Positions 25,102-34,169 of a stretch of DNA of 64,000 nucleotides are shown in pieces. The notes beneath the pieces are model-generated. The model saw nothing but the letters and a program-made list of their open reading frames with translations. It ran no database searches and was not told the origin of the DNA. The number at the start of each line of letters is the position of its first letter. Position 1 is the first letter of the stretch. The translations under genes and the position numbers were made by a program. Source of the stretch: BRHc4a sp049323915 (GTDB taxonomy: Bacteria; Bacillota; Desulfotomaculia; Desulfotomaculales; Desulfocucumaceae); NCBI GenBank assembly GCA_049323915.1, contig JBMOPC010000024.1, positions 57,866 through 121,865 on the forward strand. Direction: 5' to 3'.

Positions 25102-25324
25102 TTATGGAGCTTACAGGCAACAACCCGGCCATCGGAGTGTAGCCGTCGTTGCCTCTGGAAATCTGACAGGTGCTGGCGGGCTTGAAGCCGGTTATGCTGC
25201 CCTTGGTCGAGCGGCTGCGTTTGATTAAGTCCCCGGCTGAAATTTAAATGCGCCACTCTGCCCGTTATGGCGATCTGGCTGTGGAACGGGTCCTGCGGAC
25301 GGCTTATTACGAGGTATCGCTGCT

Positions 25325-25493
25325 GGAGCTGTTCAGCCAGGGCCGCCTCATCACAGTCTTCTTGTGTCATGTTCTTCAGCTTTTCATTAGACTTGTCAAC
25401 AGTATCGTCGCCATACTTCTTACGAATCTCTTTGCCGTACATTTTCTCGTTATCCTCAATCAGGTTTTGCTTAAAACCTAACGTCAAAGTCAA
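25325..25493 (-). pseudogene. Fragment of a MerR-family TipAS (drug-sensing) domain protein
   Basis: About 55 residues on the minus strand, including EDNEKMYGKEIRKKYGDDTV and a following KSNEKLKNMTQED, read like the start of the TipAS antibiotic-recognition domain that follows the HTH in MTA/TipA-like MerR regulators. The MerR HTH is missing upstream, and after about residue 57 the reading becomes unrelated. A broken remnant, not a functional gene. The stretch 25102-25325 between this and the RAYT remnant has no recognisable gene. Confidence 0.55.
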
Positions 25494-25588
25494 TCACTTT
25501 TTGACAGGAAGAAAAAGAATGCACCGGGGCCGGCCAGGGTAACCATGCTGTTGGACGGCTGAAGCCATATTCAAAATAAGGCATTTTA

Positions 25589-26008
25589 TCAGCTCCCGCT
25601 ATAATATTTCCCATCCGCAAGCACTACAGAAGTCTCGATCTGCCTTTCCGGCACAGACCAGTACTTTTTCAGCAGTCGATTTTTCTCCTCGGGGGAAACC
25701 AGCTTAAAGCCGTGTTTTTCATAAAAACTGATTGCCCAGACAGCATCGGCCCAGGTGCCTATCAAAACCGGGCGGGATATGCCACTGTATAAAAAAGAAA
25801 GCAATTTACCCCCTATGCCACTGTTGCGCTTCTCCGTACGGACATAGGCATGCCTTACAAGTGTTACATCCAGCACATCCTGAACGCCCATCACACCTAC
25901 TAACTCGCCTCTCTCTTCATATCCCCAGAAAACCACACCTTCATCAATCTCATGCTTACCCGGTGGGGGTACTGTGGGGGTTCCGGACTGCAAAAGAGCT
26001 TGAGACAA
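25589..26008 (-). CDS. GNAT-family N-acetyltransferase, probably N-terminally truncated
   Basis: 139 residues with the acetyl-CoA binding GNAT core: VRHAYVRTEKRNSGIGGKLL near 50-69 (the R-x-x-G-x-G loop) and SFYEKHGFKLV near 93-103. GNAT proteins normally begin with 30-40 more residues (beta1-alpha1) before a segment like GVVFWGYEERGELVGVMG. Here the upstream sequence changes frame and shows no such segment, and the only start in frame is a TTG without a good ribosome site. The substrate is unknown. It lies in the same decayed patch as the transposase and TipAS remnants. Confidence 0.65.
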   Translation of the reverse strand: MSQALLQSGTPTVPPPGKHEIDEGVVFWGYEERGELVGVMGVQDVLDVTLVRHAYVRTEKRNSGIGGKLLSFLYSGISRPVLIGTWADAVWAISFYEKHGFKLVSPEEKNRLLKKYWSVPERQIETSVVLADGKYYSGS

Positions 26009-26130
26009 ACGGGGCCAAGATTATTATAGAAAACCCTTTGGAACTGCTGAAGATAATCTCCTGAGAGTCGGCTTACGGTACACCAGAGAGAACGAATGCC
26101 CATATTATTAAAACTTCCGGATAAAAAAGC

Positions 26131-27204
26131 TCAGTTTCTGACTTTGTTGCAAAGGCTTGTTCTGTTTGCCACGCCCGTCTTTTTAAAGATGTTCTGAAGG
26201 TGGGTTTTGACGGTGCAGAGGCTAATGTAAAAATAATCGGCAATCTCCCGGTTGCTGAAGCCCCTGGTCACTAGTTCCAGTATTTCCCGCTCCCTTGAGG
26301 TTAAATTGTATTCATTGTAATTCCGATCAAGCAGATTCAGGACCGAGGACATGCCGTCGGGGATGAGGTAAATGGAATACAGCTCTTTATCGGTATGTTT
26401 GCGCTCGAAGGACGGCACAATATGTACGGTGAACCGTTTTAGCGCGGGAGAAAGCATTGTTTTAATCAGGCCGGACTGCCAGGTGTGAGGGCTGTTTTGC
26501 AACAATTGCCTTACAAATTGCTCAACATAATTTACCCACCTGTCTTTAATTGCCAATTCGGCACAGATTTCCCTTGCCGCGGGATTAAAGTAATGTATAT
26601 AAAGTGACTGGTCAATTATTATCATTCCAATGGGGGAATGATTCGAATAGTTTTCGAAAATTCTTCTCTGATAGTCTAAATTATTGATTGCATTATGTGC
26701 GGCCAGGGTTTTTGAAACATGCCTGGAAATCACCTCAAGGGTTTTGGCGTCGGTACCGGTGAAGCCCTTTTCATTTTTGGGCCGCAACACTGACATGGCC
26801 CCCAACAGCCTGTTGCCGTCAAAAAAGTATGTGGCGATATTATGATAAATATTGTATTTCCGGCATAAATCCTGATAAATCTCGGACTCTTCATACTCGC
26901 CCAGGGTCATTATATCGGTTATATACAGCACCTTCTTTTTATGAGCCATATCCAGCGAGTGAATAGGGTGAAACATGTCCCTTTTGTAGTAATAGTCAAG
27001 ATAGCTCACAAACAGTTTTTCATCAATATTCAGAATGAATGGCTCGAAAAGATTCCCCTGGTAGTCGACACCCTTCCAGATAACGGATTTTCTATAACCG
27101 AATATCCGGGCCAGGGAAACAAGAATCTGCTGGTGGTATTTTTCCGGCCCCACTATTGTTTCGTCGAGAAATCGCAGTATCTTCGATGTGTCTACACCGG
27201 TCAT
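26131..27204 (-). CDS. LuxR-type transcriptional regulator with N-terminal sensor domains
   Basis: 357 residues. The first 190 or so resemble a GAF-type sensor; a PAS-like segment follows (about 185-250, SPIGMIIIDQSLYIHYFNPAAR). The C-terminal LuxR HTH (about 290-350) has LTSREREILELVTRGFSNRE and the recognition-helix region SLCTVKTHLQNIFKKTGV. ATG 27204 is chosen because AGGAG lies just upstream; an in-frame start at 27300 would add 32 untypical residues. It is divergent from the SDR-AOR-aco locus starting at 27528 and is the obvious candidate to control it. The ligand is unknown. Confidence 0.8.
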   Translation of the reverse strand: MTGVDTSKILRFLDETIVGPEKYHQQILVSLARIFGYRKSVIWKGVDYQGNLFEPFILNIDEKLFVSYLDYYYKRDMFHPIHSLDMAHKKKVLYITDIMTLGEYEESEIYQDLCRKYNIYHNIATYFFDGNRLLGAMSVLRPKNEKGFTGTDAKTLEVISRHVSKTLAAHNAINNLDYQRRIFENYSNHSPIGMIIIDQSLYIHYFNPAAREICAELAIKDRWVNYVEQFVRQLLQNSPHTWQSGLIKTMLSPALKRFTVHIVPSFERKHTDKELYSIYLIPDGMSSVLNLLDRNYNEYNLTSREREILELVTRGFSNREIADYFYISLCTVKTHLQNIFKKTGVANRTSLCNKVRN

Positions 27205-27527
27205 TTCATTTTCTCCTCTCAAAAAAACATATAAGGAAAAAAGAAAAGTAATGGGAACCTGTTGTGGGCTCAAAACTGCGCCGGTTTTTTTAAATTTCAT
27301 GGTTATCCCACAGCGTTGTTTTTAATTTCTGAACTTTCAAAAAATTATTTGACTAGCACTATACTCTATCTGTATTTTCTCACAGGAGCCTGACGGATGA
27401 CAAGGGAACGGCTGAAATATCATACTAAAGTATTACGGAAGGGCTGTATATTGATTCTTTTTACCGATGCGCACGGACATCTCCCGGGATAAAATTATCC
27501 GAAACAAGAGAAGTCAGGGGGGGTAAA
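27205..27527. other. Divergent intergenic region, LuxR-type regulator / SDR
   Basis: 323 bases. TTGACT (27349-27354) and TATACT (27361-27366) occur but are too close together to form one promoter; no pair with proper spacing could be supported. No gene or terminator seen. An operator for the LuxR-type regulator is expected here but not identified. Confidence 0.4.
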
Positions 27528-28286
27528 ATGCGGCTGAGGGAAAAAGCGGCACTGGTGACGGGGGCAGGTAGCGGAATAGGAAAAGGTATTGCGGAGTCGT
27601 TTGCCAGAGAAGGGGCAAAGGTCGTGGTCAACGACATAAACCCTGAAACGGGATTGGCCGTAACAGAAGGCATTTTGCAAAAAGGCGGGATGGCTTCATT
27701 TATACCGGGCGACGTTTCAAGCGAGGCCGATGCTGAAAAAATGGTCAGATTCACTGTTGACACCTATGGGAAAATAGACATCCTGGTAAACAATGCAGGG
27801 ACCGAGCTGGTCAAGCCCACTCACGAACTGACAGTGGAAGAATGGGACAGGGTCATGAATGTGGTTTTAAAGGGTGTGTTTCTCCTGTCCAAGCACACGG
27901 TAAGGCAAATGCTGGCCCAGGGGAAAGGAAGCATAGTCAATCTGGCGTCTTTGGGTGCCTTGGTGGGATTTCCCCTTTTGGGATCCTACTGTGCGGCCAA
28001 GGGCGGGGTATTGCAGCTGACCCGTGCCATGGCGCTGGAGTACAGAGCCGCCAACATCAGGGTCAACGCAATCTGCCCGGGCCAGATAAAAACCGGAATG
28101 CTCAGCCGCTTTATGGATGTATACAGGGGGCTGGGCTACCCCATTGACGATATTATAGCCGGGCTGCAGCATCGCCTGGGTGAGGTGGAGGAAGTTGCCG
28201 CCGCTGCGGTCTTTCTGGCAAGTGACGAAGCGTCCCTGATAAACGGCATCGCCCTGCCCGTTGATAACGGGGGAAGCGCCAGCTGA
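27528..28286 (+). CDS. Short-chain dehydrogenase/reductase (SDR)
   Basis: 252-residue classical SDR, NAD(P)-dependent. Rossmann motif TGAGSGIG at 11-18, D61 region (GDVSS), NNAG at 88-91, and the catalytic set Ser141, Tyr154 and Lys158 (YxxxK in SYCAAKGG). Asp36 after beta2 (VVVNDIN) suggests preference for NAD(H). Similar proteins act on acetoin, butanediol, sugars or 3-oxoacyl groups; the sequence alone does not fix the substrate. As first gene opposite the regulator and upstream of aco genes, a role in butanediol/acetoin interconversion is plausible. GGGGGG lies upstream of ATG 27528. Confidence 0.85.
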   Translation: MRLREKAALVTGAGSGIGKGIAESFAREGAKVVVNDINPETGLAVTEGILQKGGMASFIPGDVSSEADAEKMVRFTVDTYGKIDILVNNAGTELVKPTHELTVEEWDRVMNVVLKGVFLLSKHTVRQMLAQGKGSIVNLASLGALVGFPLLGSYCAAKGGVLQLTRAMALEYRAANIRVNAICPGQIKTGMLSRFMDVYRGLGYPIDDIIAGLQHRLGEVEEVAAAAVFLASDEASLINGIALPVDNGGSAS

Positions 28287-28355
28287 TTGCGTTATTTGAA
28301 CTAAGCCTGTTAAAAAAGGGGATGAATATACGAGTTTATTCATCGCTTTCAACAA

Positions 28356-28483
28356 GACTTAGGAAATTATGCCCCAAAGAAATTCTGTACATAATTTCCA
28401 AAGCACGGGGGTTCCAAGACGTCCCCCTTGCTTTAGTAGGGGTAGGACGTCTATACCGTCCGAAGGGCGAAAGCCCCTTTTTT
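28356..28483 (+). ncRNA. Structured leader element, copy 2 (upstream of AOR)
   Basis: A 128-base close match to 19681-19813. It keeps the CTTAGGAAATTAT..ATAATTTCC stem, the stretch CCCCCTTGCTTTAGTAGGGG and the GGACGTCTATACCGTCC hairpin exactly, and ends in AAGGGCGAAAGCCCTTTTTT, a terminator-like stem. It lies 30 bases before the AOR start, as copy 1 lies just before glmS. Confidence 0.65.
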
Positions 28484-28513
28484 ATTTGCCGGAATCGACG
28501 AGGAGGTAAAGAA

Positions 28514-29890
28514 ATGTCTAAATTTCTGCGAATAAACATGACTAAGGTATCCGCACTCTTTGAGGAAGTGCCGGAGAGGTATCTGACCCTAGGGGGGAGG
28601 GGGTTGACTTCCCGGCTGGTGCTGGACGAGGTGCCGGCCACCTGCGACCCACTGGGCCCGTTAAATAAAATAATTATCGCGCCGGGCCTTCTTTCGGGTA
28701 CCAGCGCCCCGTCCTCGGGACGTTTTTCGGTGGGCGGGAAGAGCCCCCTCACTGGCGGCATCAAAGAGTCCAACGCCGGGGGAATTTCTTCGCAGAAACT
28801 TGCCTGCCTGGGCATAAAGGCCGTCATACTGGAAGGTAAGCCCGGGGGAAATGACTGGTACTGCGTCAGAATCACTCCGGGCGGGGTAGAAATGTTTAAC
28901 GCCAACGACCTGGCCGGAAAGGGCACCTACCAGGTGACTGCCGCCTGCAGGGAGCGATATGGCTCCAAGGTGGGCGTAATTACCATCGGGCAGGCCGGTG
29001 AAATGTGTATGCCGGGCGCCGGAATAACCAATAACGACGGCGAAGGAAATAGCAGCCGATATGCGGGCCGGGGCGGCCTGGGGGCGGTCATGGGGTCCAA
29101 GAGGATAAAGGCCATTGTGGTTGACAGCCCCGGCACCTTCGATGTTCCCGTCAGAAATAACGAAAAATTCAGGGCAGCCGCAAAAAGATTCTCCAAAATG
29201 CTTCTGGATAACCCTATTGAGACCGGCTGTGCTCTGGGAGTGCTGATGGAGGCCGGGGTGATTGCCTTCGGTGACGGCATGGCGGCGATAAAGGCACTGG
29301 AGGAGGTGGGCAGGGGCACTCCCCTGGGCCGCGTTATCGGCGGGGGATCCGCCATTGCCGGGAAGGTATACGGGGTTACCAGGGTCCCAGTCGTCAAGGG
29401 ACAGGGCATTCCGGCCTATGACCCCAGGTCGTGCAAGGGAAACGGGGTTACCTACGCCACGTCGCCCATGGGAGCCGACCACACGGCCGGGTATGCCGTC
29501 TCTGCCAATATACTTAACGTCGGGGGCAGGGTCGACCCGCTGCTGACCGACGGCCAGGTGGATCTCTCCAGGAATTTGCAAATAGCCACCGCCGCCATTG
29601 ACTCCACCGGGCTGTGCCTGTTTGTGTCCTTCCCGATGACTGACAACCCCGAAGGTTTGCCTGCCGTATTGGACATGATCAGCGCCCTGTACGGGATAGA
29701 GATGACAGCTGATTATTTTATGGCCATGGGCCGGCAGATTCTCGGGGTGGAAAGGGAATTTAACAGGCAGGCCGGCTTTACCGGCGCGGACGACCGACTG
29801 CCGGAATTCTTCCGGATGGAGAAATTGCCGCCCCACAACACCAAATTTGATGTAAAGGACGGAGACCTGGACTCCCTGTTCAACTTTTAA
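28514..29890 (+). CDS. Tungsten aldehyde:ferredoxin oxidoreductase homologue with internal deletion
   Basis: 458 residues; AOR family members are normally about 580-620. The N-terminal pterin domain is intact (GLLSGTSAPSSGRFSVGGKS near 58-77, YAGRGGLGAVMGSKRIKA near 183-200). From KMLLDNP (to about residue 234) it jumps to IETGCALGVLMEAG, which in homologues lies far downstream. The segment with the CxxCxxxC ligands of the [4Fe-4S] cluster is missing, although the fourth ligand region (STGLCLF) remains. Activity as a normal AOR is therefore doubtful. ATG 28514 follows GAGGAGG; a start at 28322 would read through the repeat element and is rejected. Next to acetoin genes it might have oxidised acetaldehyde. 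Confidence 0.85.
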   Translation: MSKFLRINMTKVSALFEEVPERYLTLGGRGLTSRLVLDEVPATCDPLGPLNKIIIAPGLLSGTSAPSSGRFSVGGKSPLTGGIKESNAGGISSQKLACLGIKAVILEGKPGGNDWYCVRITPGGVEMFNANDLAGKGTYQVTAACRERYGSKVGVITIGQAGEMCMPGAGITNNDGEGNSSRYAGRGGLGAVMGSKRIKAIVVDSPGTFDVPVRNNEKFRAAAKRFSKMLLDNPIETGCALGVLMEAGVIAFGDGMAAIKALEEVGRGTPLGRVIGGGSAIAGKVYGVTRVPVVKGQGIPAYDPRSCKGNGVTYATSPMGADHTAGYAVSANILNVGGRVDPLLTDGQVDLSRNLQIATAAIDSTGLCLFVSFPMTDNPEGLPAVLDMISALYGIEMTADYFMAMGRQILGVEREFNRQAGFTGADDRLPEFFRMEKLPPHNTKFDVKDGDLDSLFNF

Positions 29891-29934
29891 AGGCGGGCTT
29901 ATTGCGGCTGGCTGACAAATCACACTAAAGTATG

Positions 29935-29966
29935 AGAAAGGGCCGTTATAAATGGTCCTTTCTCCT
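29935..29966 (+). terminator. Hairpin after AOR
   Basis: AGAAAGGGCC and GGTCCTTTCT arms around GTTATAAAT, followed by CCTTATGG. Weak terminator because no continuous T-run follows. Confidence 0.45.
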
Positions 29967-30075
29967 TATGGCCGGTATAAAGGGGGTTTGGGATAATTAT
30001 AACAGTGCGCGGCCTTCCATAGACCAGAATGAATTCCTAAAAACACAATGGTTTTAAAAAGAAGGAGTGATAGCC

Positions 30076-30986
30076 GTGAAAGCTGCCTTATGGCATGGAA
30101 AAAAGGACATTAGGGTGCTGGATGTAGAAGAACCACCACCCCCCGGGGCAGGGCAGGTAAAAATCAAAGTGCACTGGTGTGGAATCTGTGGTTCGGACCT
30201 TCACGAATACTTGCCGGCCCAATTTTTATCCCTGTAAATGAGGCTCACCCCATAACGGGGATTAAAGCTCCCGTTATCCCGGGCCATGAGTTTTCCGGCG
30301 AGGTTGTTGAAACAGGCCCCGGGGTCACCAATGTAGCGGTGGGGGACAGGGTGGTTTCCAACTGCATGGTGGTATGCGGAGAATGTTACTACTGTATGCG
30401 TTATCAGCATACCTTCTGTGAAAAACTGGCAATTGTGGGCCTGATGGCCCATGGCGGCTTTGCGGAATATGTCAACGTGCCGGATTTTGGCCTTTACAAG
30501 TTGCCGGACAATGTCTCCAGCGAAGCCGGGGCGCTGGTCGAACCACTTGCTGTCGGATCCCACGGTGTTCGCCAGGCCCCGGTGATTCAGGGCGATACAG
30601 TGGTGATTCTGGGAGCGGGCCCGATAGGGCTGGCGGCCCTGCAATCAGCCCGTACTGCCGGGGCAAGCAAAATTTTTGTTATAGAGATGACTGAGAAGCG
30701 CAAGGAATATGCCCGTCAGTTAGGAGCAACGGCAGTTTTTGACCCCGGGCTTGAAGATGTGTTTAATGCATAGGCAACGAAAAAACCGCCCCCATGGCCG
30801 TGAATTTGACCAGGAAAGGAGGGAAGACAGTAATTCTCGGACTTTTTGAGAAGGAAAGCAGTATAAATTTCAATGATTACCAAAAAGATTAGGCTGGACG
30901 ATATAGTGGAAAAAGGCTTCAAAGAACTGGTAAACAGAAAGGAAGAGAATATCAAAATACTGGTTAGCCCTGGCCAGATGTTTTGA
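30076..30986 (+). pseudogene. Zinc alcohol dehydrogenase (2,3-butanediol dehydrogenase-like), decayed
   Basis: Starts with GTG 30076 behind GAAGGAG and reads MKAALWHGKKDIRVLDVEEP to CGICGSDLHEYL. One base is missing near 30213: the frame then moves to GPIFIPVNEAHPITG, GHEFSGEVVETGPG and the Rossmann VVILGAGPIGL. It stops at 30773 after DPGLEDVF. Downstream pieces GKTVILGLFEKE and, in a third frame, KIRLDDIVEKGFKEL to ILVSPGQMF are the usual C-terminus, ending at 30986. So there is at least one frameshift, a large internal loss around 30770-30790 and another frame change near 30880. It would have made acetoin from butanediol. Confidence 0.85.
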
Positions 30987-31109
30987 TTTAACTTGCCGGT
31001 TTAGCCCTGCCCCCGGACTGATGGCGCCGGCCCGGGGACACTGCCGAAGACGCCGTGGTGGAGCCACCGCCGTTGGCGCGGGTGGAATAGGGAAGGAGAG
31101 GAACGGTAA

Positions 31110-32138
31110 TTGACTACTGTCGGCATCATAGCCAACCCCGCCTCGGGCAAGGACATCCGTCGCCTGGTTGCTTACGGGTCGGTCTTTGACAACCGGGAGA
31201 AGATTAACATCGTTCGCCGTGTATTAACCGGCCTTAATGCCTTGGGTGTGGAGAGGGTGCTGTACATGCCGGAATACTTCGGAATAGTTCCCCAGGCTGT
31301 TCAGGGGCTCCGGCTGGACCTTGCCGTGGAGCCCCTTTGTATGCAAGCTCTCAACAGCGACAGGGATTCCCTCAATGCCGCCTCCCTTATGCGGCAGTCC
31401 GGCGTAGGCTGTATTGTCACCCTTGGCGGAGACGGTACCAATAGGGTGGTGGCCAAGGCCTGCGGGCAGGTGCCCCTGACAGCAATTTCCACGGGGACCA
31501 ACAACGTTTTTCCTGGACTGGTGGAAGGGACCGTGGCCGGAATGGCGGCAGCCTTGGTGGCACGGGGGCTGGTGGAGCCGGAAATTTCCATCAAAAGGCG
31601 CCCGCGGCTTGATTTAAGGCGGGAGGAAGATGGGAAAAGGGATATTGCCCTCATCGACGCCGCTGTGCACGAGAGCTTTTTCACTGCCTCCCGCGCCATA
31701 TGGGACCCCTCCCGGCTTTCCCGCCTGGCCGTGGCCTGGGTTTCCCCCACCGGGATAGGGCTTTCCTCCCTGGCCGGGTATTGTTGGCCCCAGTCGCCGG
31801 GCCCACCGGACGGTGGGGCGCTGCTGCTGGAATTGGGAGAAGGGGGTGCCTCCATTCTGGCCCCGCTGGCGCCAGGGCTGGTTGTCCAGGTTCCCGTAAG
31901 GGGCGTCCAAATCCTGGGGCCGGGCGAGGAGGTTGTTTTCGCCCGCCATAGCTGTGTCATAGCCTTGGATGGAGAACGGGAGGTGGAAGTGGGAGGGGGC
32001 GATGTGTGGATGCTGTCATTCAACCCGGATGGCCCCCGGGTGGTGGACATCGGCGCCGCTGTTCAGGAGGCTGCGCGGCGTGGTATTTTGGGAAGAGTTG
32101 ATAAGCTCTTCAAAAACACTAACCTCGGAGGTGAATGA
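31110..32138 (+). CDS. acoX: AcoX-like NAD-kinase-fold protein
   Basis: 342 residues. An ATP-NAD kinase-like fold is shown by the VTLGGDGTNRVVAKA motif near 109-123 and STGTNNVFPG near 132-141. It matches AcoX, encoded at the start of many acetoin-dehydrogenase operons; its biochemical role is not established. TTG start at 31110 behind GGAAGGAGAGG. The end meets the next gene within a few bases, consistent with an operon acoX-acoA-acoB-E2-lipBA. Confidence 0.85.
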   Translation: MTTVGIIANPASGKDIRRLVAYGSVFDNREKINIVRRVLTGLNALGVERVLYMPEYFGIVPQAVQGLRLDLAVEPLCMQALNSDRDSLNAASLMRQSGVGCIVTLGGDGTNRVVAKACGQVPLTAISTGTNNVFPGLVEGTVAGMAAALVARGLVEPEISIKRRPRLDLRREEDGKRDIALIDAAVHESFFTASRAIWDPSRLSRLAVAWVSPTGIGLSSLAGYCWPQSPGPPDGGALLLELGEGGASILAPLAPGLVVQVPVRGVQILGPGEEVVFARHSCVIALDGEREVEVGGGDVWMLSFNPDGPRVVDIGAAVQEAARRGILGRVDKLFKNTNLGGE

Positions 32139-32140
32139 AG

Positions 32141-33109
32141 ATGTTTATATCGAGTGAGCAGGTGATTTGTCTTTACCGTAACATGGTAAGGTCCCGGGTT
32201 CTTGACGTGATTGCGTCCAGAGCACTGCAGACCGGTAAAATGGCCAATTTTTACCACTCTGGATACGGCCAGGAAGCCGTTGGTATTGGAGCAACCAATT
32301 GTTTGAAGGATGACGACTATATTATCCACACGCACCGCTTTCCCGCCCAGGTGGTGGGAAAGGGCCTCGACCCCAAGCTCTTCCTGGCGGAGCATTTTGG
32401 TAAAAGCACCGGTTGCTGCGGCGGGCGGACCGGCTATCACTGCGTGGATGTGTCAAAGGGCATCGTGGGATTCAGCGGAATACTGGGCAGCGCCTTTTCT
32501 GTGGCGGCTGGACTGGGTATCGGCTTCAAGAAAGGCGGCAGGGGGCAGGTGGCGCTGTGCTTTTTCGGAGACGGCACCGCCAACCGGGGGCCCCTGCACG
32601 AGGCCTTTTTGATGTCGGCCAACTGGAAGCTGCCGGTAATCTGGCTTTGTGAGAACAACCAGTACGGAATGTTCGTCCATGTCAGCGACAGCTTCCCGAT
32701 AAAAGATATTGCAGGTTTGGCAGGTTCCTACGGCATGCCGGGGATAGTGGTGGACGGTCAGGATGTAATGGCTGTTTACGAGGCCGTTAATGAGGCTACG
32801 GAGCGCGCGCGCCGCGGCGAGGGGCCGACTTTGGTGGAGTGCAAGACTTACCGTGTTCAACCCCACTTTGCGGGCACTCCCGACTACAGTGGCGCTGAAA
32901 TCCGCTCTCAGGAGGAGATTGAGCGGGAAGCGGCCCGCGACCCCATTGTCCTTTTTCGCGAAAGGCTGTTAAAACAGGGGATTTTGACAACTGACACGGT
33001 GGAGGCCATCCAGAGGGAAGCCGAGGCTGAAATGGATGCCGCGGAAAAATTTGCCGACGAAAGCCCGTTGCCTGACCCCGACACACTCTTAGACGGCCTT
33101 TATGTTTAA
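32141..33109 (+). CDS. acoA: Acetoin (or 2-oxoacid) dehydrogenase E1 alpha subunit
   Basis: About 322 residues, E1_dh family. The ThDP/Mg motif runs from FGDGTANRGPLHEA near 146-159 to CENNQYGMF near 172-180. HRFPAQVVGKG near 65-75 and the GYHCVDVSKGIVGFSGILG phosphorylation-loop-like region fit AcoA and short PdhA enzymes. With the beta subunit it decarboxylates or cleaves the substrate and passes the acyl group to the E2 lipoyl arm. ATG 32141 is preferred over ATG 32135 because GGAGGTG (32127-32133) is then properly spaced. acoX next door favours acetoin over pyruvate. Confidence 0.9.
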   Translation: MFISSEQVICLYRNMVRSRVLDVIASRALQTGKMANFYHSGYGQEAVGIGATNCLKDDDYIIHTHRFPAQVVGKGLDPKLFLAEHFGKSTGCCGGRTGYHCVDVSKGIVGFSGILGSAFSVAAGLGIGFKKGGRGQVALCFFGDGTANRGPLHEAFLMSANWKLPVIWLCENNQYGMFVHVSDSFPIKDIAGLAGSYGMPGIVVDGQDVMAVYEAVNEATERARRGEGPTLVECKTYRVQPHFAGTPDYSGAEIRSQEEIEREAARDPIVLFRERLLKQGILTTDTVEAIQREAEAEMDAAEKFADESPLPDPDTLLDGLYV

Positions 33110-33124
33110 AAAGGAGGTGCCAAA

Positions 33125-34099
33125 ATGGCTGAAATAGCTCTTGCACAGGCTGTGAACAGCGCGCTGAAGGAAGAAATGCTGCTCGACGAGAGGGTATACA
33201 TTTTGGGGGAGAGCATCCGCGGGGGGGCCTTTGGGGTTACCACCGGCCTCTTTCAGGAATTGGGGCCTGACCGGGTGATGGACACTCCCATTTCCGAGAC
33301 CGCCATCGCCGGGTCTTGCGTGGGTGCGGCCCTGGCCGGCTACCGCCCGGTGGCCGACATGATGATCATGGACTTTTTCAGCCCCTGTCATACCGAGGTT
33401 TGTAAAATGGCCGCTTGGTGGGGCTATACCCATAACCGCGACGGGGGCATGAAATTGCCCATTGTTTATATGTCCGTAATGGGCGGCTATACCATGTGGG
33501 GGCCGGAGCACACCGGGGCCGACCTGGCATTTTTTAAGCACACACCGGGGCTTAAGATTGTAGTCCCCACCACCGCCTATGACGCCAAGGGGCTTCTGAA
33601 GATGGCCATTCGCGATGACAACCCGGTAGTCTACCTTATTCACGCCCTTTTGCTGGGAGTCAAAGGGGAGGTGCCGGACGAGGACTACACCATACCCTTC
33701 GGCAAGGCGGTTATCCGGAGGGAAGGCCGCGACGCAACCGTAGTGGCCACCGGGTACATGGTCTCCCTTGCCATGCAGGCGGCCGAACAGCTTGCAGCAA
33801 GGGGAATCAGCCTGGAGGTCATCGACCCCAGGACCATCGAGCCCTTTGACCTGGAAACCGTTCTTAGCTCGGCGAAGAAGACGGGCCGGGTGGTGCTGGT
33901 TGATGAGGATAAAAAGGTTTGCTCCATAACCGCTGAAATAGGGATGCGGATCGTAGAGGAGGCATTCTACTACCTGAAGGCTCCAGTCCAGAGAGTGGGC
34001 GCCGAGCATGTTCCTCTCGGGACCAGAACCCTGGAGCAGGCCTCACTGCCATCCGTGGACAAGATAGTGGCGGCGGTGGAGGCTGCGCTGAAGGACTAA
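33125..34099 (+). CDS. acoB: Acetoin (or 2-oxoacid) dehydrogenase E1 beta subunit
   Basis: 324 residues, Transket_pyr plus transketolase C-terminal domains. Typical segments include PISETAIAGSCVGAALAG near 59-76, MTFDFFS-like MIMDFFSPC near 80-88, GPEHTGADLAFFKHTPG near 125-141 and EVIDPRTIEPFD near 229-240. Forms the alpha2beta2 E1 with the preceding gene. AAAGGAGGTGCC lies 5 bases from ATG 33125. 70 bases separate it from the E2 gene. Confidence 0.92.
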   Translation: MAEIALAQAVNSALKEEMLLDERVYILGESIRGGAFGVTTGLFQELGPDRVMDTPISETAIAGSCVGAALAGYRPVADMMIMDFFSPCHTEVCKMAAWWGYTHNRDGGMKLPIVYMSVMGGYTMWGPEHTGADLAFFKHTPGLKIVVPTTAYDAKGLLKMAIRDDNPVVYLIHALLLGVKGEVPDEDYTIPFGKAVIRREGRDATVVATGYMVSLAMQAAEQLAARGISLEVIDPRTIEPFDLETVLSSAKKTGRVVLVDEDKKVCSITAEIGMRIVEEAFYYLKAPVQRVGAEHVPLGTRTLEQASLPSVDKIVAAVEAALKD

Positions 34100-34169
34100 G
34101 ACGGAGTTAACACGCTTAAAAGGCCGGCGGGGGGGGGAATTCCCTCCCTGCCTGTGCAGGAGGTTTAGT

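Noticed and set aside
25056..25330. Continuation of the TipAS fragment frame toward 25056
   Set aside because: Beyond the TipAS-like part the translation is Gln/Arg-rich and shows no family; probably non-coding.
28322..28513. Upstream in-frame extension of the AOR gene
   Set aside because: It reads through the repeated leader element; a good ribosome site precedes ATG 28514.
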